Positions 27,174 through 36,759 of a stretch of DNA of 64,000 nucleotides are shown in pieces; position 1 is the stretch's first letter, and each line of letters starts with the position of its first letter. Made by a program: the position numbers and the translations under genes. The notes under the pieces are model-generated. The model worked only from the letters and a program-made list of their open reading frames with translations, ran no database searches and had not been told where the DNA came from. Source of the DNA: CAZAYP01 sp964489425 [NCBI: uncultured Verrucomicrobiota bacterium] (GTDB taxonomy: Bacteria > Verrucomicrobiota > Kiritimatiellia > RZYC01). Location: NCBI GenBank assembly GCA_964489425.1, contig CAZAYP010000014.1:1-64000 (forward strand), written 5' to 3'.

Positions 27174-27734
27174 TATAGTGGACAGTTTGGAAAAATTATA
27201 ACCCCCTGCCATTGATCATCTTAACATGCTAATAGCACTGCTGTTGCGTGTTTTGTCGCCTTCTTTTGGCGCTGCTGAAACACTTTGAAAAAGTATGAAA
27301 AACTAGGCAATAAAGTATAACTTTCCGAATAACTTTTTGGGTGGGCGACCTACATCGCGTTATTGAAATGCGTTTTCGTCAAAGTTTTTAGGCGCCAGTA
27401 GCTACATGGCCATGGGCGAACGTGCCCGTAGGGTCGGGTGTTCTTGCTGCAACCGCGGAGATGCGGCGCCCGGGGCGGTGATTCTCGTCCATTAATTTGT
27501 TGAGCGATACGTGGTCGGGGACGGCAAATCGTTATCAGAATGTGTCCTGTTTGCATCCAGTTTGTCCGAAATGCGGACAGTGCAATGGCTTCATGCATAT
27601 GTTCTAATCGCAAGGCGGTCGTTGTTTTCTATATATTCAACGAAATATCCAAAACGTATAATCAATTGGACATATTAATGTTATGTTTGATCAAATGTGG
27701 TTTGAATGCGTCATTCATTAAACCCACCACTTGC
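27174..27734. other. A/T-richer intergenic region with no supported gene
   Basis: About 560 bp between the tRNA remnant and the sigma-54 promoter. Short frames on both strands lack ribosome sites and family features. No integrase, direct repeat or transposon end could be recognised. Base composition is visibly richer in A/T than the flanking genes, in keeping with a former insertion junction. Confidence 0.5.
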
Positions 27735-27751
27735 TTGGCACACTATTTGCT
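27735..27751 (+). promoter_or_regulatory. Sigma-54 promoter
   Basis: TTGGCACACTATTTGCT matches the -24/-12 consensus TTGGCAC-N5-TTGCT, with GG and GC 12 bp apart. Transcription would begin near 27763, about 90 nt before the Sel1/ankyrin gene. An FHA-type sigma-54 activator is encoded at 40053-41876. Confidence 0.8.
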
Positions 27752-27770
27752 TTTCCAGAGTTCATCCGTA

Positions 27771-27857
27771 ATGAAGATTACAGCAAAGGAAAAGAGAATT
27801 GTGAATATAGCTGGTAACAAAATCGGGGTGAACAATATCTGTCTGGAGCAAGTATGA
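27771..27857 (+). CDS. Possible 28-residue upstream ORF coupled to the Sel1/ankyrin gene
   Basis: ATG at 27771 opens a 28-codon frame (MKITAKEKRIVN...CLEQV) whose TGA overlaps the ATG of the next gene as ATGA. It would begin only about 8 nt after the expected sigma-54 start site and has no ribosome site. The exact overlap suggests translational coupling, but a frame this short can occur by chance. Confidence 0.35.
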   Translation: MKITAKEKRIVNIAGNKIGVNNICLEQV

Positions 27858-30448
27858 ACCCCATGAGCATGGAACATTCAAACAAGGTATACCCAATCAT
27901 GATAAAACTGCGTGAATTGACCGGCCGGCGCAAAGGAATGCTCATTGTTGTTGGTGGCACGCTCTTGGTTATGGCTACCTGCCATCGCTCTGGCGCATCC
28001 TTGTCACTGGAGAAAATGCAACTGGCGGCGGAAAAGGGGGACCGGGAAGCCCAGGCCCAATTGGGCAAATACTACCTTGATGTTGATTATGATGCCGCTC
28101 GCCAATGGCTGCAGAAGGCCGCAGAATCCGGTCATTCAGAAGCCCAAGTCCAACTGGGCCTGATGTATGTCGAAGGCCGGGGACTTCCCAAAGACCCCGC
28201 GACGGCAACGGCTTGGTTTAAGAAAGCTGCGGATCAGGGGAACCTCACAGGAACCGTGAAACTGGGTAAAATGTATCAGAGAGGCCTTACCGGCGGCCAC
28301 CCGGATGAAGTCGAGGCGGTCCGCTTATACCGCAAAGCCGCCGGGCAAGGTCATGCCGAAGGCCAATGGATTTTGGGCGCGGTGATCGCCGAAGGCCGGG
28401 GCGGAATGAAACCCGACGACAAAGAGGCCGCCAGATGGTATCGCAAGGCCGCCGAGCAGGGGTTCGCCAACGCCCAGATTAACCTTGCCAAGTTGTATTT
28501 AGACGGGACCGGCGTTGACCAAGATGCCACCAAGGCATTCGCATGGTATCAAAAAGCCGCCAAGGACGGAAGCGCCTTGGCGCAGGTTTCCCTGGGGCGC
28601 CTGTACATGACGGGCCAAGGCGTTGAGACCAACCTGGTGGAGGCGGTTGCTTGGATTCGCAGAGCTGCGGAGCAGGGATTCGGCGAGGGCCAGTTCCTCC
28701 TCGCCACCATGTATTATGAAGGGATCGGTCTTCCCCGTGATGAGGCCAAGGCCAAGTTGTGGCTTGAGCGTGCGGCGCTTTCCCATTTTAAGGATGTTCC
28801 CGAGTTCATTCAGCTGGCCGTCGCCAGCCGTTATCCCCAGGACAACCCCAAATATCAACTGCTCAGCATGAATTGGCCGAGCATAAAGGTTGCGGACGTT
28901 CGCGCCGCTTTGCGGCATGGCGCAGACGTGAATGCCGCCTATGATGGCGTGGTGCCGCTCATGCTGGCCGCGGAACACACCCAGAACCCGGAAGTGATCA
29001 AGTTCATGATTGATAACGGGGCCCTGGTGAATGCCACCAACGAGGATGGCAAAACGGCTCTGTTCTATGCCGCGATGTCGAACACCAAGCCAGTCATTGC
29101 TTGTTTGCTGGATCATAACGCCGAGGTCAACGTGTGCGATCAAGCTGGACAGACGCCGTTGATGGGCGCGGCGTCCCTTAACGACGATCCGGCGGTAATC
29201 AACCTGTTGCTCAAGCACGGGGCGGATGTCCAAGCCACAAATCACCTCGGATACTCCGCATTGTTCCTGGTAGGAACACCGGAGGTGGCCCAGATTCTGA
29301 TTGGCAAGGAACTGAATGTCAACGCGCGGAGTTCCCGGGGGACAACGCCTCTGATCGCGGCGGCACTCCGCGGCAGGCCGGATGTGATGCGGGTAATGCT
29401 GGACCATGGCGCCAAGGTCTCCCTCAGAGATGAACAAGGGAATTCAGCCAAGTATTACCTGGTGCACTCAACTCAGCATCAGGATCTCATCAATGAGCTG
29501 GAAAAGCGCGAGCTTGAAGAATTTGAGACCAAAGGCTCCGAGCGCAATACCATGATTGCGGATATATTCAAACAGCTCTCGGTTGCTACACCTGTCGCTT
29601 CAAATAAATTTACTGTGTATCAGCAGGGCGCTGAAAAGAATTTTCCCAAGTCCCAATATAGCCTCGGGTTGTGTTATGCGATCGGTATCGGTACGGAACA
29701 GAATGAAGCCAAGGCGCAGAAATGGTTTGGAAAATCCGCGGCCCAGGGACACCGACCGGCGCAATGGATGATGGTTCAATGCTGCTTGCTGGGCGTTGGC
29801 ATGAAAAAAGATCCCCAGCAGGCTATGCCATGGCTAGAGCGGTTGGCAGCGGCCGGCGATGTAACCGCCCAAATCACCCTGGCCACTTGCTATGCCAATG
29901 GAGAGCACGTCAAAAAGAACGCCCAGAAAGCCGCGCAATGGCTTGCCAAGGCCCGTGAGACCTGCCTCCTTGCAATGAAACAGGGGGATGGGCAAGCCCG
30001 GGAAACCCTGGCGCTGATCGACGAGATCGCCGCTGGTACGGAGGAGGGTGAACAGCCCGCCCCAACAGGAATCACCGGCGAACGACCTCCGGCCGTCGAT
30101 CGCTATGTGATGGGGGATCGCGATCCCCAGGTGGTGGCGCAGGTGGAGGCATGGATTCAAGAGGTACCCGCCCAACGCGCCATACGTGAAAAATTTGTCC
30201 TCGAATGCGCAGCGACCTTTGCGGGAATGCGGGATTCTGCGACGACGCAAGCCCAACAGAATCTCGAAGCATGGCGTGTCCAGAATCGAGTCTTCCGTGG
30301 GACACCTACCCCGGAAGAGCGCAGGCAGTTGATGGAGTGGGCCGGTTGGGCCGGCCATTGGGACAGCCAGCATGCGTATATGCGCGATACCTACGGTGAG
30401 GCCGCGGCTGATAACTACAAGGACCTCAATCCAAGGCCGGAATGGTGA
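27854..30448 (+). CDS. Membrane-anchored Sel1-repeat/ankyrin-repeat protein
   Basis: 864 residues. Residues 30-45 form a hydrophobic N-terminal anchor or signal (GMLIVVGGTLLVMATC). Seven Sel1 (TPR-like) repeats of the form AxxWYxKAAEQGxxxAQxxLGxxYxxGxGV span about 50-310. Six ankyrin repeats span 340-530 (GADVNAAYDGVVPLMLAAE). Three or four more Sel1 repeats cover 590-720, and a tail of 130 residues is unassigned. Both repeat types mediate protein-protein contacts, so an envelope scaffold or regulator is likely; no enzymatic motif is seen. GGAG lies 5 bp before ATG at 27854. The sigma-54 promoter upstream places it with the pilus locus. Confidence 0.88.
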   Translation: MNPMSMEHSNKVYPIMIKLRELTGRRKGMLIVVGGTLLVMATCHRSGASLSLEKMQLAAEKGDREAQAQLGKYYLDVDYDAARQWLQKAAESGHSEAQVQLGLMYVEGRGLPKDPATATAWFKKAADQGNLTGTVKLGKMYQRGLTGGHPDEVEAVRLYRKAAGQGHAEGQWILGAVIAEGRGGMKPDDKEAARWYRKAAEQGFANAQINLAKLYLDGTGVDQDATKAFAWYQKAAKDGSALAQVSLGRLYMTGQGVETNLVEAVAWIRRAAEQGFGEGQFLLATMYYEGIGLPRDEAKAKLWLERAALSHFKDVPEFIQLAVASRYPQDNPKYQLLSMNWPSIKVADVRAALRHGADVNAAYDGVVPLMLAAEHTQNPEVIKFMIDNGALVNATNEDGKTALFYAAMSNTKPVIACLLDHNAEVNVCDQAGQTPLMGAASLNDDPAVINLLLKHGADVQATNHLGYSALFLVGTPEVAQILIGKELNVNARSSRGTTPLIAAALRGRPDVMRVMLDHGAKVSLRDEQGNSAKYYLVHSTQHQDLINELEKRELEEFETKGSERNTMIADIFKQLSVATPVASNKFTVYQQGAEKNFPKSQYSLGLCYAIGIGTEQNEAKAQKWFGKSAAQGHRPAQWMMVQCCLLGVGMKKDPQQAMPWLERLAAAGDVTAQITLATCYANGEHVKKNAQKAAQWLAKARETCLLAMKQGDGQARETLALIDEIAAGTEEGEQPAPTGITGERPPAVDRYVMGDRDPQVVAQVEAWIQEVPAQRAIREKFVLECAATFAGMRDSATTQAQQNLEAWRVQNRVFRGTPTPEERRQLMEWAGWAGHWDSQHAYMRDTYGEAAADNYKDLNPRPEW

Positions 30449-30791
30449 TCGGCCAGGCGGGGGTGATGACAACGCACCGCAAGCCAATCTCAGCCCAAGC
30501 GCACGGCCCTTCGGTGCCAGGTGGCAAAAAAAGTAAAAGGCGTAAATGTTCAACAATAGCGTTTGGTGCCAATCCATGAATAATGTAAAAACACACATGG
30601 AATACCGGCGCGATGGGACTCGCGCAACGCCTTTCTGGCATAACCTATATGGCGCACGAATCCAGCATCCTGCTTGCGTCTTCGTCGTTATCCGGGTAGC
30701 GTTCTCCAGGATGGAAGCGTTTCTTACACCGGATTCCAAAAGCGCAACCCCGCGGCGCCCGGGGAAACAAACTCACAGGCAGGCTCTCAAT
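30449..30791. other. Intergenic region before the histidine kinase
   Basis: The kinase frame is open back to 30546, but the encoded residues do not resemble any family and the FHA domain begins only at the codon at 30792. No terminator with a T-run and no sigma-54 or GGAAGA-type promoter was found. Confidence 0.4.
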
Positions 30792-32525
30792 ATGACAGCC
30801 CATCTCATTATGGTTGACGGCTCGATGAAAGGTCAGAAAATCCTCATCAAGAAACCCATCACGGCAATCGGGCGCGTGGAGTGTGATATCGCGCTGTCCG
30901 ATCCCGATGTTTCACGCCGGCATGCAGAGATTCGCAAGACCAATGACGGATATGAAATCGAAGATCTGAATAGTTCCAACGGAACCATGGTGGATGGAAT
31001 TCCGATTCGCCGTACGGCCCTTCGCCAAGGCGCGCGTGTGGCGCTTGGCAAATCCGCCTTCGTTTTCTTTTATGCCGCTGACTCGGCCCGCGCGGCTGAC
31101 CCGGCTGTGGCCGACACCCTTTCATTGGACACACGGAATCTTGACCCGCTGGAGCACAAAAAGGCCGGTAAGGATGTAAATGCGATGGCCCGCGCCCAGG
31201 CGGATTTGGCCGCGCTGTACCGCGTGGGTCAGATGATTAATACCTTGCTGCGGACTGAGGAACTATGTGACGCATTACTCAAGGCGGTGATGGAAGAGAT
31301 GCCCAAGGTGGATGCCTGCTCCGTCCATTTCTGGGACGAGCAAACGAGGATGTTGCAGTGCCGAGGACATCACGCGCGCGAGGCGATCGGGCAGCCGGCC
31401 CGGCCACTGTTCAGCAGGGCCATTCTCCATATGGTCTTGAAAGAACGCAAGGCGGTACTGACCTCGGACACTTTTCAGGACGAACGGCTTGGCGAGTCCC
31501 CAAGCATTATGACGCTGAACATCCAATCGGCCATGTGCGTTCCCCTGCAGAGCCGCAACCGACTATTCGGGATGTTGCAGGCCAATGTGCTGGCCTCTGA
31601 TCGCCGGCTGGCCGAGGACGATCTGCGGCTCCTGGCCGCCATCGGCATCCAGGCGGGCAGCGCCCTCGAAAACGCCCTGCTGTACGAGCAACTGGCTGCC
31701 GAGAAAACCGCTTTACAGGAAGCCCACGAGAAGCTCCGCACAGCGCAGGAGACCCTGATCCGCTCGGAAAAGCTTGCCGCTGTGGGCCGCCTGAGCGCAG
31801 GGGTTGTTCACGATGTGAAAAACCCGATGGCGATTATCCTCTTGCGCGCCCAGATGCTGATGCGCGATTTGACCGGCCCGGCCCCCGTGGCCGTTGACAA
31901 CGCGGAGATCGTCAATAGCCTGCAGGAGATCGAGGCGGGCGTGCTGCAATGCAACAGCGTGATCAACGGCCTCCTCCAGTTTGCCCGGCCGGCGCACCCG
32001 CAGAAAATGGCGGTATCGCCCAACACGCTCATCGCGGACCTCGTCCGGTTCCTCGCCTATGAGATCAAGAAAGCCAAGGCCACGGTAACCACCGACCTGG
32101 CCGGCGACGTGGCCCCCGTATGGGCCGATGCCGGCCAGCTGAAGCAGGTTCTGCTGAACCTCCTCATCAACGCGATGCAGGCCCTGGATGGCGGGGGCCG
32201 GATCTTCATCGCCACCGGCCACGTCAAAGATGCCACGCCCGCCATGGTTTTCATCAGCATTCGCGATACCGGCTGCGGCATGAGCGCGGAGGTGAAACGC
32301 CACTTGTTCGAGCCATTCTTCAGCAGCAAGCCGCTGGGGGAGGGGGCCGGAGGCATGGGACTTGGCCTTTCCATCAGCCACGATATCGTCCAGCAGCACG
32401 GCGGCACGATGGAAGTGGCCAGCGAGGTCGGCCAAGGCACAACATTCACCATCAAACTGCCGGCCCACGGCGCGCGCCGCCACCCTGGCGCGGACGCCAG
32501 GGCCGGCGCCGAAAATGGGGTTTAA
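30792..32525 (+). CDS. FHA-GAF sensor histidine kinase
   Basis: 577 residues, cytoplasmic (no membrane segment). FHA domain at 5-95 (GRVECDI, SRRHAEI, NSSNGT), GAF domain at about 135-295, a coiled linker, then a DHp domain with phospho-acceptor His340 in GVVHDVKNP and an HATPase domain (N-box LLNLLINAMQAL, G1 DTGCGM at 492, FEPFFSSK, G2 GMGLGLS at 521). It should autophosphorylate His340; the FHA domain would bind phosphothreonine partners. No receiver-domain protein lies in the window. The FHA-GAF sigma-54 activator shares its input modules but has no receiver, so direct phosphotransfer is not expected. The start at 30792 is set by the FHA domain; the ribosome site is weak. Confidence 0.88.
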   Translation: MTAHLIMVDGSMKGQKILIKKPITAIGRVECDIALSDPDVSRRHAEIRKTNDGYEIEDLNSSNGTMVDGIPIRRTALRQGARVALGKSAFVFFYAADSARAADPAVADTLSLDTRNLDPLEHKKAGKDVNAMARAQADLAALYRVGQMINTLLRTEELCDALLKAVMEEMPKVDACSVHFWDEQTRMLQCRGHHAREAIGQPARPLFSRAILHMVLKERKAVLTSDTFQDERLGESPSIMTLNIQSAMCVPLQSRNRLFGMLQANVLASDRRLAEDDLRLLAAIGIQAGSALENALLYEQLAAEKTALQEAHEKLRTAQETLIRSEKLAAVGRLSAGVVHDVKNPMAIILLRAQMLMRDLTGPAPVAVDNAEIVNSLQEIEAGVLQCNSVINGLLQFARPAHPQKMAVSPNTLIADLVRFLAYEIKKAKATVTTDLAGDVAPVWADAGQLKQVLLNLLINAMQALDGGGRIFIATGHVKDATPAMVFISIRDTGCGMSAEVKRHLFEPFFSSKPLGEGAGGMGLGLSISHDIVQQHGGTMEVASEVGQGTTFTIKLPAHGARRHPGADARAGAENGV

Positions 32526-32613
32526 TATGTTTGACATCCGCCAGCCGTTCGCTTATCAATCTCGCCCATTACGAATATGGGATGAGATCAAAAGAACGAA
32601 CGGAAGAGAATCA

Positions 32614-33636
32614 ATGCGTCATTGTAATTCCACCGCGTCCTGGCTCCTGAACGTCTTCCTGCTGGCGCTCCTTCTGGCTGGCGGCTTGTTGACGGCGGCG
32701 CAAGCGCAAAGCGAAAATGCGCTCGCGGCGCGAAAAACCGTGGATCCCTCGCTGCACGACGAGTTGGTGTTCACCTGGTTCGGATCTCAGCCCAACGTCC
32801 GGCTCCAGGCGCTCAGCAACCTGACTGTCTGCGTCAGAATGCGGAATAGTTCCGGATCCCCCCTCATCAACGAGGACGCAATCGTCGAAGTGATCACGAA
32901 TTCACTGTCCAAACGCGGCTACACCATCGTGGCCGACATGCAGCAGGCCAACTATCATCTGGATATCGATACCCGTTATGTCGGTTCTTCCAAGTATATG
33001 CCCATGGATGTACTCTCCATGGTGGCCAGCGCCGGGGGCGCCCTCGATTCCATCATGCAACCCAGCGGGTCAAAAGCAGACTCCCTGCTGGGTTTGGTTG
33101 GGGTCATGGGTTCCCAGATTGTCAAGGATCGCTTTTCCGAACGGACCCTGGCCCTGATTATTGACGTCACCATTGGCCAGCGCATTGTCGGTTCCGTCTC
33201 AACCTTGGTTCGCTATACGGAACGTATAAATCTTAGCGAGACCTTCAATCAGCAGGCCGAGGAAGCTAAACTCGATCGCGAAATCGGCAAAGGTGGGTTG
33301 GGCCTGGCTGCGTATGGCCTCAATGCCGCCGGCGCCGCCGCCGCCGGGTCCTTTGCCAAGCAAAATGCCGGGGGCGTTGCACAAGTGGATCAGCGCCAAC
33401 CATCCGTAGCCGTGTATAGATCCAGCGATTTGTTCGGCCTGGCAGAAGAGACCATCGCCGACAATTCGGTTAATGAAGGAACGCGTCTCGTTCAGCTTAT
33501 TCAGCGTGATGAAGACTATGGTTATTATGCCAATCGGTTGTTCATCACCATGGCCGAGCAGCATTTCAATGGCGGTCAGATTCAACAGGAAATTATCGTT
33601 CGTATCGGTCGCGCCCTTGCAGGAGTTATGCCATGA
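32614..33636 (+). CDS. TraT-like (complement-resistance family) exported protein
   Basis: 340 residues from ATG at 32614 (GGAAGAG upstream). The first 31 residues are a signal peptide (LLLAGGLLTAAQAQ) without a lipobox. Residues 65-120 (LTVCVRMRNSS, SKRGYTIV, QANYHLDID) and 170-200 (LALIIDVTIGQR) line up with the TraT family, outer-membrane proteins known from F plasmids for surface exclusion and serum resistance; the C-terminal IVRIGRALAG region also fits. Unlike plasmid TraT it is longer (340 against about 240) and lies beside no conjugation genes. It overlaps the next gene by ATGA. A TTGACA-N17-TATCAA element at 32528-32556 could be a weak sigma-70 promoter. Confidence 0.65.
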   Translation: MRHCNSTASWLLNVFLLALLLAGGLLTAAQAQSENALAARKTVDPSLHDELVFTWFGSQPNVRLQALSNLTVCVRMRNSSGSPLINEDAIVEVITNSLSKRGYTIVADMQQANYHLDIDTRYVGSSKYMPMDVLSMVASAGGALDSIMQPSGSKADSLLGLVGVMGSQIVKDRFSERTLALIIDVTIGQRIVGSVSTLVRYTERINLSETFNQQAEEAKLDREIGKGGLGLAAYGLNAAGAAAAGSFAKQNAGGVAQVDQRQPSVAVYRSSDLFGLAEETIADNSVNEGTRLVQLIQRDEDYGYYANRLFITMAEQHFNGGQIQQEIIVRIGRALAGVMP

Positions 33637-34472
33637 ATTGGAATATTGATCGTGTCTGTTCGCTGGCGGGCTGTGCATTCTTTATTACTTTGACGCTTTT
33701 GGCTGCGCCCGGCTGCTCTTCCATGAAAGTGGGAGGACCCAAGCCGGATGCCATGGGCACGGACGCCCTGATCAACCTGATTGAAAACCCGGAAACCTGG
33801 TATAAGGAGCGCTCGATCGACGAACTGAAAGAGCGCCGTCTCACCAATGGGCAGGTCGACCGCCTGATCGAGTTGATTCCCACCAACCGTTCGGTCTATA
33901 TCCAAAAACAAATCATGCTGGCGGTCGATGCCGAGGTGAACCGCCGGCACGACGATAAATTTTCCGGCGCGGTCATGGAAAAAATGTACGGGTTGCGCCA
34001 CGAGCTGAAGGACGAAAACAACACCCTTGCCCTGCTGGATATCCTGCAGTCGCACATTGTCAATGTCGACGACCGCTACGCCTTCAATGCCGACTTGTTC
34101 ATGAACAGCCCGTTCCCCGAAGTGCGCTACGAAGCGTTGGACCGCATGATTGACGAGTGCTTTACGCAGGACCTCCACAAGGAGGATATCCTCGGGGTCG
34201 CCCTGGAACGCCTCCGGGTGGAAACCTATGCGTCCGTCGCCAAGTATTGCTGCGATATCCTCGGCACCGCCGCCTACCAGCCCGCACTCTCGCTCCTGGA
34301 GCAAATCGCCAACGACCCGAATCCCGAGCGGTTCAAGTCCAGCCGCACCCGGCAGCGCACGCTCGCTGATGGCCGCGATCTGGCCTCCGTGAGTTTCAAC
34401 GATCAGGGCGTCAAAATGGCCGCCGTGCAGGCCGTGGAAGCCATCCGCACGGAACACAAGATATTTGATTAA
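33633..34472 (+). CDS. Putative lipoprotein with HEAT-like helical repeats
   Basis: 279 residues. A lipoprotein signal peptide ends LLAAPGC, giving a lipidated Cys near residue 28. The rest is helical with spaced leucines and short repeats (RYEALDRMIDECF, DILGVALERLRVETYASVAKYCCDILG) resembling HEAT scaffolds. No catalytic motif. It overlaps the TraT-like gene by 4 bp and precedes the VWA gene by 28 bp, so the three form an operon and may form an envelope complex. Confidence 0.75.
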   Translation: MNWNIDRVCSLAGCAFFITLTLLAAPGCSSMKVGGPKPDAMGTDALINLIENPETWYKERSIDELKERRLTNGQVDRLIELIPTNRSVYIQKQIMLAVDAEVNRRHDDKFSGAVMEKMYGLRHELKDENNTLALLDILQSHIVNVDDRYAFNADLFMNSPFPEVRYEALDRMIDECFTQDLHKEDILGVALERLRVETYASVAKYCCDILGTAAYQPALSLLEQIANDPNPERFKSSRTRQRTLADGRDLASVSFNDQGVKMAAVQAVEAIRTEHKIFD

Positions 34473-34500
34473 GCGTTGAGTTAAACATAAGGTAGGCAAG

Positions 34501-36759
34501 ATGAATACTAGTAAAATGCTTTGGGCGGTGGGTATTGGCTTGTACACAACCGGACTGGCGATGGCCGACTCTATTAACCCATCGACGGTATCCAATATAG
34601 TGAATGTAGGAGAAATCCTGACCGTGTCTACCACGGTTATAGTCAGCAAAGGAACGCCCACCTCGATTAAGGGCGATGTGTTCTTTCTCGCCGACACGAC
34701 AGGATCCATGGGAAAATACCTTAATGCTGTTAAGAATGGGGCGGCTTCCATTCTCTCTGAAGCAGCCGGTTTGGGTGACCTGGCATTTGCAGTAGGCGAA
34801 TATAGAGATTTCCCTAACGAGTTGTACATAGATCCCTATGCCTACCGCAAGAACCAGGATATCACCACCAGTCAAACCAGTGCTCAAGCAGGGATCAATA
34901 TGTGGAATACATATGAATTTGCTGGTGGTGATGATCAAGAGGCCCAACTCTATGCTCTTGATCGCGTTGCTAATAGTACAGCTTGGCGTCTGGGATCAAA
35001 GAGAATTCTTATATGGTTTGGCGATGCGCCAGGCAAGAACCCCAGCGGGGGCGTCACGATGGAAGGGGCGATAACGGCCCTGCAGGGAAAGGGTGTACGA
35101 GTTGATGCGATCAATGTTGGTTTCAGAGACAACTACGAACCGAAGGGATATCTCTATACTGGCTTAAATGACATGGATCAGGCTCGCCCAATCGCAAATT
35201 TGACGAGCGGAGTTTTTTTTAATGGTATCTCTTCGGAGACAATTGTGCAGACGATAAAGGATGCCATTAACTATTCATTCTCGTATTATGGGTCCGTCGG
35301 GCTGGATCTGGGCGAGGTGCCTACTGGTTTGCGTGTTACAATTAACCCGGGCTCTTATACTGGAAGTTACGATCGTTCCATCACCAGGACGTTCACGTTT
35401 GAAGTGACGATGCAACCGACGATGGTGGGCAACTATGCGTTCAACATATATGCGACCGTTAACGGCGGACGTGTGGCAACCGAAACGGCCCACATCGTCG
35501 CGCGCTCAGACCCGAGTGAAGTTCTTTTTTTAATATCCGGCATACATAAAAAACGTACGCCTACTCCGACCCCCACTCCGACAAAAACACCGTCTCCGAC
35601 CCCGACGTCCACAAGGACGCCCACCCCCACCCCCACGGCGACACGAACCCCCAACGCGACGCCAACGCCCACGGCGACCATGACAGCTACGCCTACGGCG
35701 ACGCCGACCATGACGCCTACACCAACGGCCACGCCAACGTTCACCCCAACCCCAACATCCTGTTATCAGATTCGAAAGCCTACAAAATATTTCGGCGGTA
35801 ATTACAAAGGTTTTGGTTACTCAGATATCATAACTCATTGCCTTAACGACGGCACCTGGCATGGCTTAATCTCCGGCTGGGGCGGTAATCCCCCTGTCGA
35901 GTATAGGCCTTGGATCGGTTATCACGGCGCCGCCGCGCAAGGTTTGCCTCAAAATGAGCTGGTTGGCGACTTCAATGGCGATGGCAAGGACGATGCGGCC
36001 GTCGTTTTCACGCAGCATTCTGATTGGTGGATTGCGCTGTCTGACGGAACTGGCAGTGGACCTGGAACGAGGTGGCGCTCATGGCCGTGGTTTGATTCGC
36101 AGAATCAATTAGCAGGCGATTTCAATGGCGACGGAAAATGCGATGTTTTACTTTTCCGTCAAGCTACCGGAGAATGGTGGGTAGCCACATCTGTTTACCC
36201 CTCCCTTACTGGACTTAATTTATCAGAAAAAACTCTGTGGGCGAATGATAGTGGGGCAACCTCGCGAAATCAGTTGGCGGGCGACTTCAATGGTGATGGC
36301 CGAGACGATGTCGCGGCGTTCCATTATGATGGAGTTTCGGCAGACTGGTGGGTGGCATTATCATCCGGAAACACTTTTCTTCCGTTTACCGAGTGGAGCC
36401 ACACGGCGGCCGGTTCAGGCGTCGAGAATACGCTTGTCGGCGACTTCAATGGCGATGGCTATGACGATTTTGTAGACTATTTATATGGATCCTGGTGGGT
36501 TTATCTATCAACGGGTAGTGGCGTTTCCGAGCGCAGCCTGTGGATATCGGGGCATGGCATCGGTTCTTCACAACAACTGGCGACGGATCTAAATGACGAC
36601 GGACGGGATGACGCGGTGGTTGTATTTCACGAGAGTGGCGATATATACGCTGCACTATCCACGGGTTCAAGTTTCGCGCCGTTTACGTTGTGGTTCACAA
36701 AGTGTGGTTCGTGGCTCGCACCCATTATTATTGATGCCCCGCAAGGCGGAGGTCGCTAA
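34501..36759 (+). CDS. Secreted VWA-domain protein with Thr-Pro linker and FG-GAP repeats
   Basis: 752 residues. The signal peptide ends LAMADS. Residues 55-260 resemble a von Willebrand A/integrin-beta-like domain with a metal site ([13 protein letters not shown], then FGDAPGKNP). A beta-rich segment follows to 345, a low-complexity Thr-Pro linker spans 350-420, and five FG-GAP/VCBS repeats ([80 protein letters not shown]) run to 725. Calcium-binding adhesion at the surface is the usual role of this combination. AAGGTAGG lies before ATG. Confidence 0.85.
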   Translation: MNTSKMLWAVGIGLYTTGLAMADSINPSTVSNIVNVGEILTVSTTVIVSKGTPTSIKGDVFFLADTTGSMGKYLNAVKNGAASILSEAAGLGDLAFAVGEYRDFPNELYIDPYAYRKNQDITTSQTSAQAGINMWNTYEFAGGDDQEAQLYALDRVANSTAWRLGSKRILIWFGDAPGKNPSGGVTMEGAITALQGKGVRVDAINVGFRDNYEPKGYLYTGLNDMDQARPIANLTSGVFFNGISSETIVQTIKDAINYSFSYYGSVGLDLGEVPTGLRVTINPGSYTGSYDRSITRTFTFEVTMQPTMVGNYAFNIYATVNGGRVATETAHIVARSDPSEVLFLISGIHKKRTPTPTPTPTKTPSPTPTSTRTPTPTPTATRTPNATPTPTATMTATPTATPTMTPTPTATPTFTPTPTSCYQIRKPTKYFGGNYKGFGYSDIITHCLNDGTWHGLISGWGGNPPVEYRPWIGYHGAAAQGLPQNELVGDFNGDGKDDAAVVFTQHSDWWIALSDGTGSGPGTRWRSWPWFDSQNQLAGDFNGDGKCDVLLFRQATGEWWVATSVYPSLTGLNLSEKTLWANDSGATSRNQLAGDFNGDGRDDVAAFHYDGVSADWWVALSSGNTFLPFTEWSHTAAGSGVENTLVGDFNGDGYDDFVDYLYGSWWVYLSTGSGVSERSLWISGHGIGSSQQLATDLNDDGRDDAVVVFHESGDIYAALSTGSSFAPFTLWFTKCGSWLAPIIIDAPQGGGR
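35552..35760 (+). repeat. Thr-Pro coding low-complexity tract
   Basis: About 200 bp of imperfect ACNCC/GCNAC triplet-pair repeats encoding [13 protein letters not shown] sequence in the VWA protein. Such linkers are extended and often vary in length by slippage. Confidence 0.8.

Noticed and set aside
27350-27613. 87-codon minus-strand frame in the junction region
   Set aside because: No ribosome site, biased composition and no family; lies in A/T-rich noncoding DNA.
30546-30791. 82-codon N-terminal extension of the histidine kinase
   Set aside because: Residues are unlike any domain and the FHA domain starts right at the codon at 30792.
35552-35760. CRISPR-like repeat array
   Set aside because: The repetition is a coding Thr-Pro tract with 6-9 bp units, no spacer-repeat pattern, and no cas genes are present.
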